From Amyelois transitella (taxonomy: Eukaryota > Arthropoda > Insecta > Lepidoptera > Pyralidae), in the NCBI RefSeq assembly GCF_032362555.1, contig NC_083536.1, positions 2,108,001 to 2,172,000 on the forward strand: a stretch of 64,000 nucleotides of DNA. Direction: 5' to 3'. The notes under the pieces were generated by a model. That model worked only from the letters and a program-made list of their open reading frames with translations, searched no databases and was not told the origin of the DNA. Numbering within the stretch: the stretch's first letter is position 1; each line of letters begins with the position of its first letter. Shown here piece after piece: positions 39,351 through 49,139 of this stretch. The position numbers were made by a program, and so were the translations under genes.

Positions 39351-40959
39351 AATAATAACACAACTCCCATCAAATCTGTCTTTAAATTTAAATAATTATG
39401 TTAACTCTGATAATATATTAAAGGCGTTCAAACAACTTAATTTGAAAAAGTCTGAAGACCATTGGGGTATGTCTGTTAGTATCATAAGTCAAATCATAGA
39501 TATTATTGCATCTGATCTAGCTTTTATATTTAATGAATGTATTGATGAGGGTATTTTTCCAAATTTAATGAAATGTAGCAAATTGATACCTCTATTCAAA
39601 AAAGGGGAGAAAACAGTCCTTGGCAATTATAGACCTATTTCTATATTGCCAGTTTTGAGCAAGGTGTTTGAGAAGATGATGCTTAATCAAATGCAACAAT
39701 ATTTTACAATCAATAACATTTTCCATTCCCAACAATATGGGTTCACTGCCGGGAAGTCCACCACTGATGCGGGAGTAGCACTTGTTACTCAAATCTATGA
39801 CGCGTGGGAGAGTTCACAGGATTCAGTTGGAGTCTTTTGCGATCTCTCTAAAGCATTTGATTGCGTAGATCATCAGACACTTTTGCGTAAACTTCGTCAA
39901 TATGGGTTTGACCACAAATCAACTAAACTAATGGCATCCTATTTGACTGATAGGCTTCAAACTGTAGATATTAATGGAGTAAAGTCAAGCGGATCAAGCG
40001 TCTCAATGGGTGTTCCTCAGGGCTCAATTTTAGGACCATTCCTCTTCTTGGTATATGTCAATGACCTGCCTTTTATGGTGGAAAAACAGGCGGGTATAGT
40101 GCTGTTTGCCGATGACACTTCTTTAATATTTAAATTAGATCGCCATAGCGAAAATGTAAGTTCGGTTAATAATATACTGTCGGCCATATCTATCTGGTTC
40201 TCAACCAACAATCTTCTTTTAAATGCTAATAAGACCCAATGCATTAAATTTACCCTTCCAAACGTAAGGCAGGCCAATACTGACATAATACTGGAAGGCC
40301 AGAAATTAGAATTTGTTGAAAATACAAAGTTTTTAGGAATCATAATTGATGCAAAGCTACAGTGGGGTGCTCATATTTCTAAACTATCCAATAGACTTAG
40401 CTCTGCCGCTTATGCTGTTAGGAGGATCCGACAATTGACAGATGTAGCTACAGCTAGGCTTGTTTATTTTAGCTATTTTTATAGCTTGTTATCTTATGGT
40501 TTACTTTTATGGGGTAGCGCGGCTGATATACAAACTATTTTTATAATTCAGAAAAGGGCCGTTCGCGCAATTTACGGCTTAGGACCAAGAGACTCGTTAA
40601 GACAACTCTTTAAGAAAATAAACATACCTACAGTAGCGTCCCAGTACATTTTTGATCTTATAATGTATGTTAGGAAAAATACCTCTTTTTTTCAAAAAGT
40701 TAGTGCCACAACTGATAGAAATTTACGTAATAAACATAAATTAGTCATGCCGTTTCATAGGCTTAGCAAAGTCAGTAAATCATTTATGGGGAACTGTATA
40801 CGATTTTATAATAGGTTGCCGGAGTCTGTTCTTGATATGCCCAACCGAAAATTCAAAGAGTATGTAAAGAAAGTACTTTGTGAGAAGGCTTATTATAGGA
40901 CTGATGATTACCTTAATGATAAAAACATCTGGCTCGAGCTTGGCACAGGAACCTCGTAA
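39351..40959 (+). pseudogene. L4 ORF2 reverse transcriptase part
   Basis: Coding resumes at about 39,365 with QLPSNLSLNLNNYV. RT blocks: CSKLIPLFKKGEKTVLGNYR, PISILPVLSKVFEK, QQYGFTAGKSTTDAG, GVFCDLSKAFDCVDHQ (Asp), SMGVPQGSILGPFLFLVYVN and IVLFADDTSLIFK (FADD). The C-terminus runs to LGTGTS before TAA 40,957. This part has no stop or shift. It is separated from its endonuclease by L3. Confidence 0.88.
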
Positions 40960-41336
40960 TTAATTGTAGTTTAATTTGAACTTAAATCAAAATTTCAGTA
41001 CACTCTGTACATAAATCTTTTTAAAATTGGCAATCCATAAAATATATATATATATTTTTTTTTTTCTTTTTTCAATATTAAATCTCATAAATATATAAAT
41101 CTCCCGTGAACAATGTATTCTCCCGTCCACATTCTATTCTAAGTATAATTTAATATTGTGAAGTTGACGTTGTTGAAGAAAATGCTGCAGTGCAGTTTGT
41201 TACCGCTTCTTCTGCACTGACGCCTTGGAAGCGGCAGTAAACTTAGTTTTTAAGTAATTTATTTGACGTCAACCAAGTTGTAAACCATACGACAATTATT
41301 AAGCGATATGGAGGTATCCTATAATAATGAATAAAA
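40960..41336 (+). other. L4 3' UTR
   Basis: Non-coding, A+T-rich, with a short TA repeat at 41,041-41,055 and a strong hairpin (separate entry) before the (GAATTT)n tail. Confidence 0.65.
41194..41243 (+). promoter_or_regulatory. L4 3' UTR hairpin
   Basis: AGTTTGTTACCGCTTC (41,194-41,209) pairs with GAAGCGGCAGTAAACT (41,228-41,243), 13 of 16 positions, with an 18-base loop. It is likely the RT recognition stem-loop by analogy with other LINEs. Confidence 0.6.
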
Positions 41337-41372
41337 ATTTTGAATTTGAATTTGAATTTGAATTTGAATTTG

Positions 41373-41908
41373 ACCATTGGAGCGAGGCATACCCGTGGCC
41401 ACAGTATGTAAGCGAATGTTTTTGTCTTTGCAATAATGAATAAACTGATTGGAGGTAAACCCAGTTCCTGCGTCTGTGATAAGTCTTTTAGGGTTTCCGA
41501 ATATTTTTGTAATATTTTCTAATTGTTTTATAATGCAAGAACTTTTAGTTGTTCGTACAGCAGAGACAAACACAAATTTTGTAAAGGCATCTACAGTTAC
41601 CAACAAATATTTATTTTTGTCTTTAGTTTCAATAAAAGGGCCTAAATGATCAAGATGAAGTGTATGGAATGGTTGTGCATACTTTGGCAAGGGGTACAGC
41701 TCACCTTCCTTAGGACCGCTTTTGTTCTTATAATAGATGCAGTTAAGGCAGTTTTTTATGTACTTTTTTATAACGTGACGCATTTTAGGAAACCAATACT
41801 GATGACCTATTCGTTCAATGGTTTTATCTACTGAAAAATGACCTAAGTCGTCGTGGTTACATCTTATAACTTGCCAAATACATTTTTTTGGGACCACCCA
41901 ACGTCGAC
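41373..41908 (-). pseudogene. Gypsy2 integrase N-terminal part
   Basis: From 41,908 leftwards: RGRRWVVPKKCIWQV, the HHCC finger (HDDLGHFSVDKTIERIGH, NCLNCIYYK), the core with LHLDHLGPF (Asp), DKNKYLLVTVDAFTKFVFV, RLITDAGTGFTS (Asp) and TVATGMPRSNGQ, where L4 begins. The Glu and C-terminal domain are at 32,562-33,127. The upstream neighbour (RNase H) is displaced by L5 to 44.4 kb. Confidence 0.9.
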
Positions 41909-44404
41909 CACGTGATTTATTTATTTATTTATTTATTTAAACTTTATTGCACAAAAAACAAAAATGTACAAAAGGCGGACTTAATGCCGTTTGGCATTCT
42001 CTACCAGTCAACCAGCTGACCAAACAGAAAAACACTTTTGGTTGGTGGTGCGATAAAGTGCACATGCATACTGACAAAATACATACATTACAAAAAAATT
42101 GCGTAAATACATACAAGATATACATACATAATATACACTAAAAATACATATACATACATAAAATATATAATTAGGATGACCCATCATTAATCTGCCGAAG
42201 AAAGAACCCCTTCACAGCATGTTTGAACGCAGAGCGACTAGGAGCTCTCCTAATCATTTCAGGAAGAGCATTCCAGAGCCTTATAGCCTGAACCTGGAAA
42301 GATTTCTCCAAAAAAGTAGACCGGAACAGAGGAGTACGCAGAGTCAGGTTGTCTGAAGAGCGAAGAGAACGGGAATGGGTGGAACTCAGAAGCGGGAATT
42401 TAGATTTTAAGTAAAGAGGAGAGTGAGCATCATTGAGTAGAGAGTACAACAAACAAAGAATTCTGGCTTTACGACGTTCAGGAATAGGAAGCCATGATAA
42501 CTGCGAAAAAAGAAGAAATATGATCGTATTTACGGATATTAAAAATAAAGCGAATACAGTTGTTGGCTAATCTGTCGAGTTTAATGAGAAGGACTTGAGT
42601 AAGATCGCAGTAACACACGTCGGCATAATCAATAGTAGGAATGACTAAGGATTGGACGAGGGAGATTTTGGTTCTCAGAGGAAGGAAGTTCTTTAGTCTA
42701 TAAAGAGAACGAAGCATACCAGTTACTCTACGGCAGACCTCAGTGACGTGAGGAACCCAGCTAAAAGTTGAATCGATCTGCAGTCCAAGGTCTTTTACGC
42801 TGGGGCAGTAAGGGATCGTAGCATCATTAAATTTAACGGGATTGATAGCCTCGAAATTAATATTACAAATTTGCCGGGAGCTTCCTATAATTATAGCCTG
42901 GCATTTACCCGGGTTTACAACCACTCCGTACTTAGTCGACCAGTCTGCAATAATGCTAAGATCCCTGTTAATGAGCGCAACCGAGGAGTCAATACCCTCA
43001 CAATCGCATGAGTGGTAGAGTTGCAGGTCGTCTGCATATAGATGAAAAGAGGAAGAAAGGAGTAAAGTAAGAGAGTTGATGAAGATGGAGAACAGGAGAG
43101 GGGACAATATGCCACCTTGGGGAACGCCAGAAACAAGGTCACGCCAACTTGAGATATTTTGCTCAACACGGACTGCTTGCTGTCGGCCACGAAGATAAGA
43201 GGCGAACCAATCGAGGACCACTGGAGAGAGATTAAGGCGAGCAAGTAAAGCAAGGAGAACATCGTAATCTACCGTATTAAAAGCATTGGAGAAATCAATA
43301 AGTACAAGGATGGTCACCTTGCCGTGCTCCATGCCATTTCTGATGTCCTCAGTCACCTTCAACAACGCAGTACCCGTGCTGTGTCCCGGGCGGAATCCCG
43401 ATTGAAATTCACTGAGCAGTCCATTAGAAAGAACAAGAGAGGATAGTTGAGAATTCACTGCTGCTTCAAGAATTTTAGAGAAAAATGGAAGAATAGATAT
43501 AGGACGATAATGATTTAAGCTGCCAGGATTATTAGTTTTAGGTAGAGGAATCACAAATGCCTTCCGCCATAAGGAAGGGAATACACCTGAACTAAGGGAA
43601 TAGTTAATGATGTGAGTGAGAGCCGGAAGAATGAAGTCCAAAAGAAGAAGAATCATGCGGAGATTAATTCCATCGATCCCCATGGCTTTTGTTTTTATGG
43701 AAAGGACAATTTTTTTTACGTCTTCAATGGTCACTGTAGAAAAGGAAAACGTGTCAGGTAGCAAAGAAGGTAAGGAGTTTAAATAGGAAATCGTTTGCAA
43801 CCTAGATGAAGGATCCAGAGAAGTAGTGGAAGTAAAATGATCATTTATCTCATCTAGAGAAAAGGAGGAATTGAATACCTTGGAATTACCCTTACCTACA
43901 CCTTGGCTTTTGAGGAACTTCCACACATCAGCAGGAGAAGAATTCGATATGCTTTCATGGAAATACCGACGTTTCGCGGACCTCACCACACGATTACAAA
44001 GATTTCGTGCCCTCTTAAATATATCCCAATTGTCATCAGAACGATCACGTTTAAATTTTAAGAACGCTCGATTACGTTTTGCCATGGCCATGCGCACTCC
44101 CCTGGTCATCCACGGACAAGGAGGTCGTTTAATTTTTACACGACGGAATGGAGCATGACGATCAAAAAGAGAAACAATTGAGCTATTAAGAAGGCCAACC
44201 TTGGATTCCACGGTATCAGCAGCTAATATGGCATCCCAGTCAGTGCCAGCAGCATCAGTACGCAGCGCTTCAATATCCAGCCCAGCAAAGTTGCGCATTA
44301 AAACTGACTTTGCCTTAATCTTAGTGGTGTGAATCCTGTAAGAAGCGTAGATAAGGTCATGTCGAGAAAATGCTGGAGCAGGATGCTGACCATGAAGCAT
44401 GATG
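41909..44404 (-). mobile_element. Jockey-like LINE L5, 5' truncated
   Basis: Minus-strand LINE with a (TAAA)n tail at 41,911-41,939 and a 5' edge near 44,400 inside its endonuclease. It cuts gypsy2 between RNase H and integrase; TGAT appears at both edges and may be a short duplication. It belongs to the same type as L7 at 62.5 kb. Confidence 0.85.
42171..44400 (-). pseudogene. L5 ORF2, reverse transcriptase
   Basis: Starts inside the endonuclease-RT linker (FSRHDLIYASYRIHT). RT blocks: IKTKAMGIDGINLRMIL, RKAFVIPLPKTNNPG, HYRPISILPFFSKILE, FQSGFRPGHSTGTALLKV, TILVLIDFSNAFNTVDYD (Asp), VSGVPQGGILSPLLFSIFIN and HLYADDLQLYHS (YADD). A frame change near 42,495 separates the last ~100 residues (SSTHSRSLRSSDNLTLRTPL, AIRLWNALPEMIRRAP). 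It ends at 42,171. Confidence 0.87.
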
Positions 44405-45641
44405 TCCTTCTATAAATTTTACTACCTAGCAGTTCATATTTATCAAAAATATCTTTGTTATTATCAATATCTCCTGATTCTAAAATAGATTTAATTTGTT
44501 GTATTTTAGGGTCCTGTAGCTGAACCGTTAGCAACCAGTCTGCTTCAGTTATTGACAATATGATCTCGCTTTCCGATTTTTCTCCGGATGGCACGGGGTT
44601 TCTGCTTAGCGCGTCCACGTGCTGCATTCGAGACCCTTCGCGATGAACAATATCATATGAGAATTCTTGAGTAGATAATACCCACCGTGCTACCCGGGGA
44701 ATAATCTCCTTTTTTGTCAACGCGTACCGGACTGCATTACAGTCAGTAATTATTTTGAAAGGTGATCCTAACAGGTATAGCCTAAACTTTTGCAGGGAAC
44801 AGACAATGGCCAATAATTCTAATTCAAAAGAATGATACTTTTTTTCGTCTTCCGTTGTCTGCCTGCTATAATAATGCACAGGTTTCTCTCCTTCGTTTGT
44901 TACTTGCACAAGTATTCCGGCAATACCATCCCTACTGGCATCCGTATATAAAATGTTTTCCTTGCTCGGATCAAAAATTGACAAAACACTATCCGAAGTC
45001 AACTTGACTTTTAGTGATTGGAAAGCTTGTTCTTCGGCAGTGCCCCAAACCCATTCAGTGTCTTTTTTTAATAATTTTGTCAAAGGCGCAGAAATCATGG
45101 CGCAATTTTTAATAAACTTTCTAAAATAACTGGTCAAGCCTAGAAATTGGCGGAGTTGGTGCACTGTCTTAGGAGTTGGAAAATTTTTCACAGCGTCTAA
45201 TTTGGTTTCGTTTGGCATAACACAATCCTGTTTTATTTTATATCCCAAAAACTCTATTTCTGGTTTGAAAAAATGGCATTTCTTTATATTAAGTGTTAAC
45301 CCGTTGTTTTTGAAAATTTGCAATACCTTTTCTAATAATTTTATATTCTCTTCGACCGTTTTTGTAACTAAATAAACGTCATCCAAATACAAAATAACGT
45401 TCTCGAATCTTAAATTGCCCAAAACCTTATTCATCATTTGTTGAAAACAGGATGGTGCATTTGCCAAACCAAACGGAAGCCTCAAAAACTCATAATGCCC
45501 GTCCTCAGTAATAAACGCAGTTTTTTCGATAGATTGTTCTTTTTCGCTCATCATAATTTGGTAGTAGCCACTTTTTAAATCCAAGCAAGTAAAATATTTA
45601 CAGCCCTGCAACCTATCAACCAAATCCTCGATGCGTGGCAT
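44405..45641 (-). pseudogene. Gypsy2 reverse transcriptase and RNase H
   Basis: From 45,641: MPRIEDLVDRLQGCKYFTCL, DLKSGYYQI (Asp), RLPFGLANAPSCFQQMMN, NVILYLDDVYLV (YLDD), the thumb/connection (FFKPEIEFLGYKI, LRQFLGLTSYFRKFI) and RNase H (ENILYTDASRDGIAGIL, HSFELELLAIVCSLQ, ITDCNAVRY). It then reaches the pre-integrase linker and stops at KYELLGSKIY, where L5 enters. The frame is otherwise open. The link to protease-RT upstream is broken by a 4-base difference near 45,645. Confidence 0.9.
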
Positions 45642-45648
45642 CGGGTAC

Positions 45649-46686
45649 TTACATATCCATTACAGTAATTTTATTTAGCTGCTGATAATCAATACAGAGC
45701 CTTTTCTCACCATTTTTTTTGCTGACAAGCAACGCAGGACTAGCATACGGAGAATGGCTTTCTCTTATGATATTATTATCCAGCAGCTCATTTACCATTT
45801 CGCGTATGACTTTCCTATCCGAATGTGAGGCTCTATAGGGTCTGCATTGAATCGGTTGAGAAGTAATCAAATTAATTACCATTTCATGGTCACGAACTCT
45901 GCCTAACTCTTTTACGTTCGTTGCAATGCAATCACTATATTTATGGAGAAGGCTCATTAACTCATTTTGATAATTATTGCAATCGACTTCAAGGTCGGTT
46001 AAAAAGTTACAAAATTCAGTAAATGTTTTTGCATAATCGAAATTAAGAACATTCCCTATACGCGAGTACATTAGGTCAGGTCGTTCGGTCACATTACTTC
46101 CTATGAGAATCTCACAATCCACTAAATCATCAATAATATAAAGGTCCACATTTTCCAAAGAAACAGAATCAATTTTTAAATTAACAGTTACCTTGTGACA
46201 AACTGATTTTACATTTTGTTTTGAAAATCCTTGCAAATGAACGGGGGAGGGTAATTTTATGTACTGTAAAGATTTTGTTTTTGCTAAGGAATCCGATATT
46301 AAAGAGCAACTACTACCCGTATCAATAAAAGCTTCGTAATTGAAGTCGTTAATGCACACAGTTTTAACAAACTTGTTTCGTGAGTTTGACATTGACACTG
46401 CCTTAGTTTCTTGTTTTTCCGAGTTTAATGCGTTTTGTTTATGATAACACACAGCTTCTAAATGACCGCGTTTGCCACAAAATGCACATTTATTAGATTC
46501 ACATTGATTCCTTTTTTGATTACCACCACACAAATAACATTTAATGGGTTTACGATACTGTGTTTGGCTAGAGTCATGTTTAGTGGGTATATTTTGGTTT
46601 GAAGTCGTCGCGGAAGGCAGGGTAGACGTTGAAGGAGTGGGTGTTTGTGTCATGGACAAGCTAGTTGGTTTATTTATATTATTCAT
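45649..46686 (-). pseudogene. Gypsy2 nucleocapsid, protease and RT start
   Basis: 345 codons: Thr/Ser/Pro-rich lead, two Cys knuckles (CYLCGGNQKRNQC and the canonical CAFCGKRGHLEAVC), the protease with NYEAFIDTGSSCSLIS (DTG), a linker (ADCEILIGSN-type), and the RT N-terminus (IQCRPYRASHSDRKVIREM, HSPYASPALLVSKKNGEKRL, CIDYQQLNKITVMDM). It stops at TAA in GATATGTAAGTACC, just before the next RT block in another phase. Confidence 0.88.
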
Positions 46687-46689
46687 ATT

Positions 46690-47376
46690 TATATTGGTTT
46701 GCTTTAATACTTTTGATTTATAAATACGGCCATGTAAAAAGCTAGCTAAGCTATCGCAAGTGGCAAAATTGCTCGCTTCGACTGACGCGCCTAAACTGCT
46801 ATCACCTAAGTTTCCAATAATTATAGAAATTATATCTTATTCCGAGAATCCTAATGAGAGGCGATCGATTTTGCATTTTTGGTCAAAGTAAAACTCATAT
46901 AACGACTGATGTTCAGATGGTTTCTTATCTATTATTTCTTATAGTAATTCGAACATGTAACGACGAATTTGAAAACTTGATGCTAATTTATTTTTCCAAT
47001 CTCCCCATAGCCAAGAAGGCCATTGATTTTCAGTACGTAATAATGAATCATACCAGACTTTTGCCGACCCTTTCAATTTATTTAGAGCTTGATATCGAAT
47101 CATTTCGTCCGACCATGCAAACGTTTGAGAGTAAGACTGGATAATACTAAGCCATGCATTTATATCATCTTTAAGGGGGTCAAATTCGGGAATTATATTA
47201 TTCAAAGTGAAATTGTTATTTGAGCTTACAGTTGGGGTATCAGCCTTACGTGATACCCTCTTCCTATGTTTTCGTGGCGGTGACGGAGTCCTGGCACTGC
47301 TTGTAGTACTAGAACTCGAAGTAGAGCGTGCCCTTTTCCTAGACTGCCGCTTTTTCTGCTTCCTTCGCCTTTCCAT
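46690..47376 (-). pseudogene. Gypsy2 gag N-terminal part
   Basis: Arg/Ser-rich start (MERRRKQKKRQSRKRARSTS) followed by the capsid-like region (FDPLKDDINAWLSIIQSYSQ, MIRYQALNKLKGSAKVWYDS). A frame change near 46,950 leads to SEHQSLYEFYFDQKCKIDRL, and a TAA follows SLGFSE near 46,850. It precedes the knuckle-protease frame. The start ATG is 27 bases inside the 5' LTR edge. Confidence 0.8.
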
Positions 47377-47403
47377 GATGCGCAGGTCACATCACACTTC
47401 TGA

Positions 47404-47680
47404 TGTTAGGAAATTATAACACGGGCGATAACTGAGTAAGTAGAACTTTATTAAATCACTATTAATTCAACTATATGACATATTTCGTGAGGAGCAAGTT
47501 CACAGTACGAAGTCTGACAAAGCAATGAATCTCGGGCGACTGCGCGGTCACTTCGTTAGCTCGCCACAGTAGCGCCCTCTTCGTAAATCGTCACCGTTGT
47601 ATTTTTGACTTCCGGCTCGATGCAGTGGCGCCATCTTTTTCAATTTTTCGAAGTCAACAGCCGCCGGATATCACGATTGC

Positions 47681-47685
<5 letters not shown>
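47404..47685 (-). repeat. Gypsy2 5' LTR
   Basis: 282 bp, partner of 29,026-29,308, with two substitutions and one indel between them. No clear TGG-type primer site follows it on the minus strand (TCAGAAGTGTGATG), so the priming mode is unknown. Confidence 0.92.

Positions 47686-47735
<50 letters not shown>
47686..47735. repeat. (AT)n microsatellite at gypsy2 insertion point
   Basis: About 23 AT units. The opposite flank (29,008-29,025) holds about 8. The target duplication ATAT lies in this tract. Confidence 0.85.
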
Positions 47736-47736
<1 letters not shown>

Positions 47737-47873
47737 CAAAGTTTATGTTTATAGTACCAAGAGACTCACAAGATGAATCATTGTCACTTAAAACTTTAAG
47801 TGTGACTATCTATGGTTGTAACACTGGGTTTTTTAAGCTAGATAACTTAATAATAGAAACTGAAGATCCAGTG
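47736..47873 (-). pseudogene. Gypsy3 protease fragment
   Basis: From 47,873: TGSSVSIIKLSSLKNPVLQP, one stop, IVTLKVLSDNDSSCESLGTI and NINFD. It follows directly on DTGSS of the fragment at 57,918-58,180 and leads into the linker at 29,000, so this is the middle piece of gypsy3 between a SINE insertion and the gypsy2 insertion. Aspartic protease. Confidence 0.8.
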
Positions 47874-47889
47874 TATTTGTATTGGTGTG

Positions 47890-48181
47890 AATTAAGCGGG
47901 TTATAGCCGCAGTTTTCAAAAAAAACCAAAATCTTTTAAACTATTTAATAATGAACTAAAGAATTACATAATATTAATTTAAATATTACTACAATGTTAA
48001 AATATAACAATACAAGTGAGACCGAACCGATGTGAGGATACGGAATGAGTTCTCTGAAGTTGCCGGGCGGTCGGACGATGGACGTTGCGCAACCCGTTCC
48101 CATGCAGCGAAAACGGTGGCCGGAGTACTCGGAACCGCGGGTGCTGCGTCATGACTTCACATAGCTGAAGTGTTCGTGACA
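47890..48181 (-). repeat. Gypsy4 3' LTR
   Basis: 292 bp, AATTAAGCGGG...TTCGTGACA on the plus strand (element sense TGTCACGAA...CTTAATT). The partner is 57,356-57,646. Confidence 0.93.
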
Positions 48182-48190
48182 TCTCCCCCC
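48182..48190 (-). promoter_or_regulatory. Gypsy4 polypurine tract
   Basis: On the element strand GGGGGGAGA stands directly before the 3' LTR, the standard primer for plus-strand DNA synthesis. Confidence 0.8.
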
Positions 48191-49139
48191 GTAGAACAGC
48201 GACTATTGAAGACTTTGGTCAAGAAAGGAGCTGGATGTTGAGCAGGATCTATTCTGGTGCTATTTATAGTAGCATTCATTTCATGCATTTCATTTTGTCC
48301 CAATGCGATAGTGTTAGCAGTCATTGCAATTCGATTGGCACGGTACTTGCGATATATTAGGGCAATAATTAGTGCAGTTGCATCGAGTAACACAGTGTAG
48401 ATTGGTATCGTAGTATGGTATAACCCATTGTCATTGGTGCTGTTTATAGATATAGGTGGTTGCATAGAGATCTTCGTGCTGACAGCGTGTAGCTCATTGA
48501 GATTGATAGAGTTCAGCTTGAATGCAGGTGATGGTTGTAGGCTTGGCAAATCTTCAGGAATGTCGATAATTTTTAGTGCTTGTCCTTTCAGGTGATCATC
48601 CGTATTCGTGATTGTAAAATCAGTGGTTGCTAGATAACAACTATGCGGGACGACAGCTAGGTAGCTGCCTTGTAATTCCTTATATAGGTCTTGTCCACAA
48701 GATAGATGAACTTTAACAGGGCGCGGAAAGCTAATAGCGTAGTGTCTGTTGTCTAATTCTTCGAATGCTGGTCTTTGAAGTGTGATCATAGTTGGTTTGC
48801 AGGTCTCTGATTTCTTCTGAGTAGTTATGAGTTGCTGGATGCAATCCGGGGATGATTGACTTTGCATGTTGTAGTCTTGTTCACAAAGATACCACTTATG
48901 GGTCTTCGGACATTCTGTCTCTATGTACCTGAAGTCTTTCTCGTATATTGCTAAGAAATGGCAAGGTGGAACTAGGATTTCAGAGTGATTATTTGGGATA
49001 ATAGACAATTTATATAAATCATACGTTTCAGAAAGGACAATAGGAAATTTATAGACTATAATAATTTCATTTTGTAAGTAGTAGGATCCGACTTTAATAA
49101 TGTTATAATATTCTCTCGAATCTATGTCCATAATTCTAC
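48191..49139 (-). pseudogene. Gypsy4 env, C-terminal part
   Basis: Envelope glycoprotein of an insect errantivirus, ectodomain end and membrane anchor. It resumes at about 49,139 in RIMDIDSREYYN after RTE2. Cys residues in pairs (VPPCHFL, ETECPKTHKWYLCEQD, LSCGQDLY, HSCYLATTD) fit a disulfide-bonded ectodomain. A hydrophobic segment near 48,345-48,410 (TVLLDATALIIALIYRKYR) followed by basic residues is the likely transmembrane anchor, then a ~60-residue cytoplasmic tail ending near 48,157-48,190, overlapping the PPT/LTR edge. Confidence 0.8.

Larger units (their letters stand above)
33128..41372 (+). mobile_element. CR1-like LINE L4 (split by L3)
   Basis: Plus-strand LINE with a 5'-truncated ORF1, ORF2 in two pieces (33,883-35,112 and 39,351-40,959), a 3' UTR with hairpin and a (GAATTT)n tail at 41,337-41,372. 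TTGAC is next to both edges (33,123-33,127; about 41,370-41,374). It interrupts the gypsy2 integrase. The 4.2-kb LINE L3 is inserted between the endonuclease and RT domains. Confidence 0.85.
29026..47685 (-). mobile_element. Ty3/Gypsy element gypsy2, heavily invaded
   Basis: Minus-strand element bounded by 283- and 282-bp LTRs. It sits in an (AT)n tract of gypsy3 (ATAT on both sides). Read right to left: gag, zinc knuckles, protease, RT, RNase H, integrase. It hosts LINE L5 (41.9-44.4 kb), LINE L4 with L3 inside (33.1-41.4 kb) and a TA-flanked DNA transposon (29.8-32.4 kb). The LTRs differ by two substitutions and one indel, so the element and everything inside it are young. Confidence 0.93.

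Noticed and set aside
41337..41372. (GAATTT)n and (ATTTGT)n runs as independent microsatellites
   Set aside because: They are positioned exactly as LINE 3' tails of L4 and L2.
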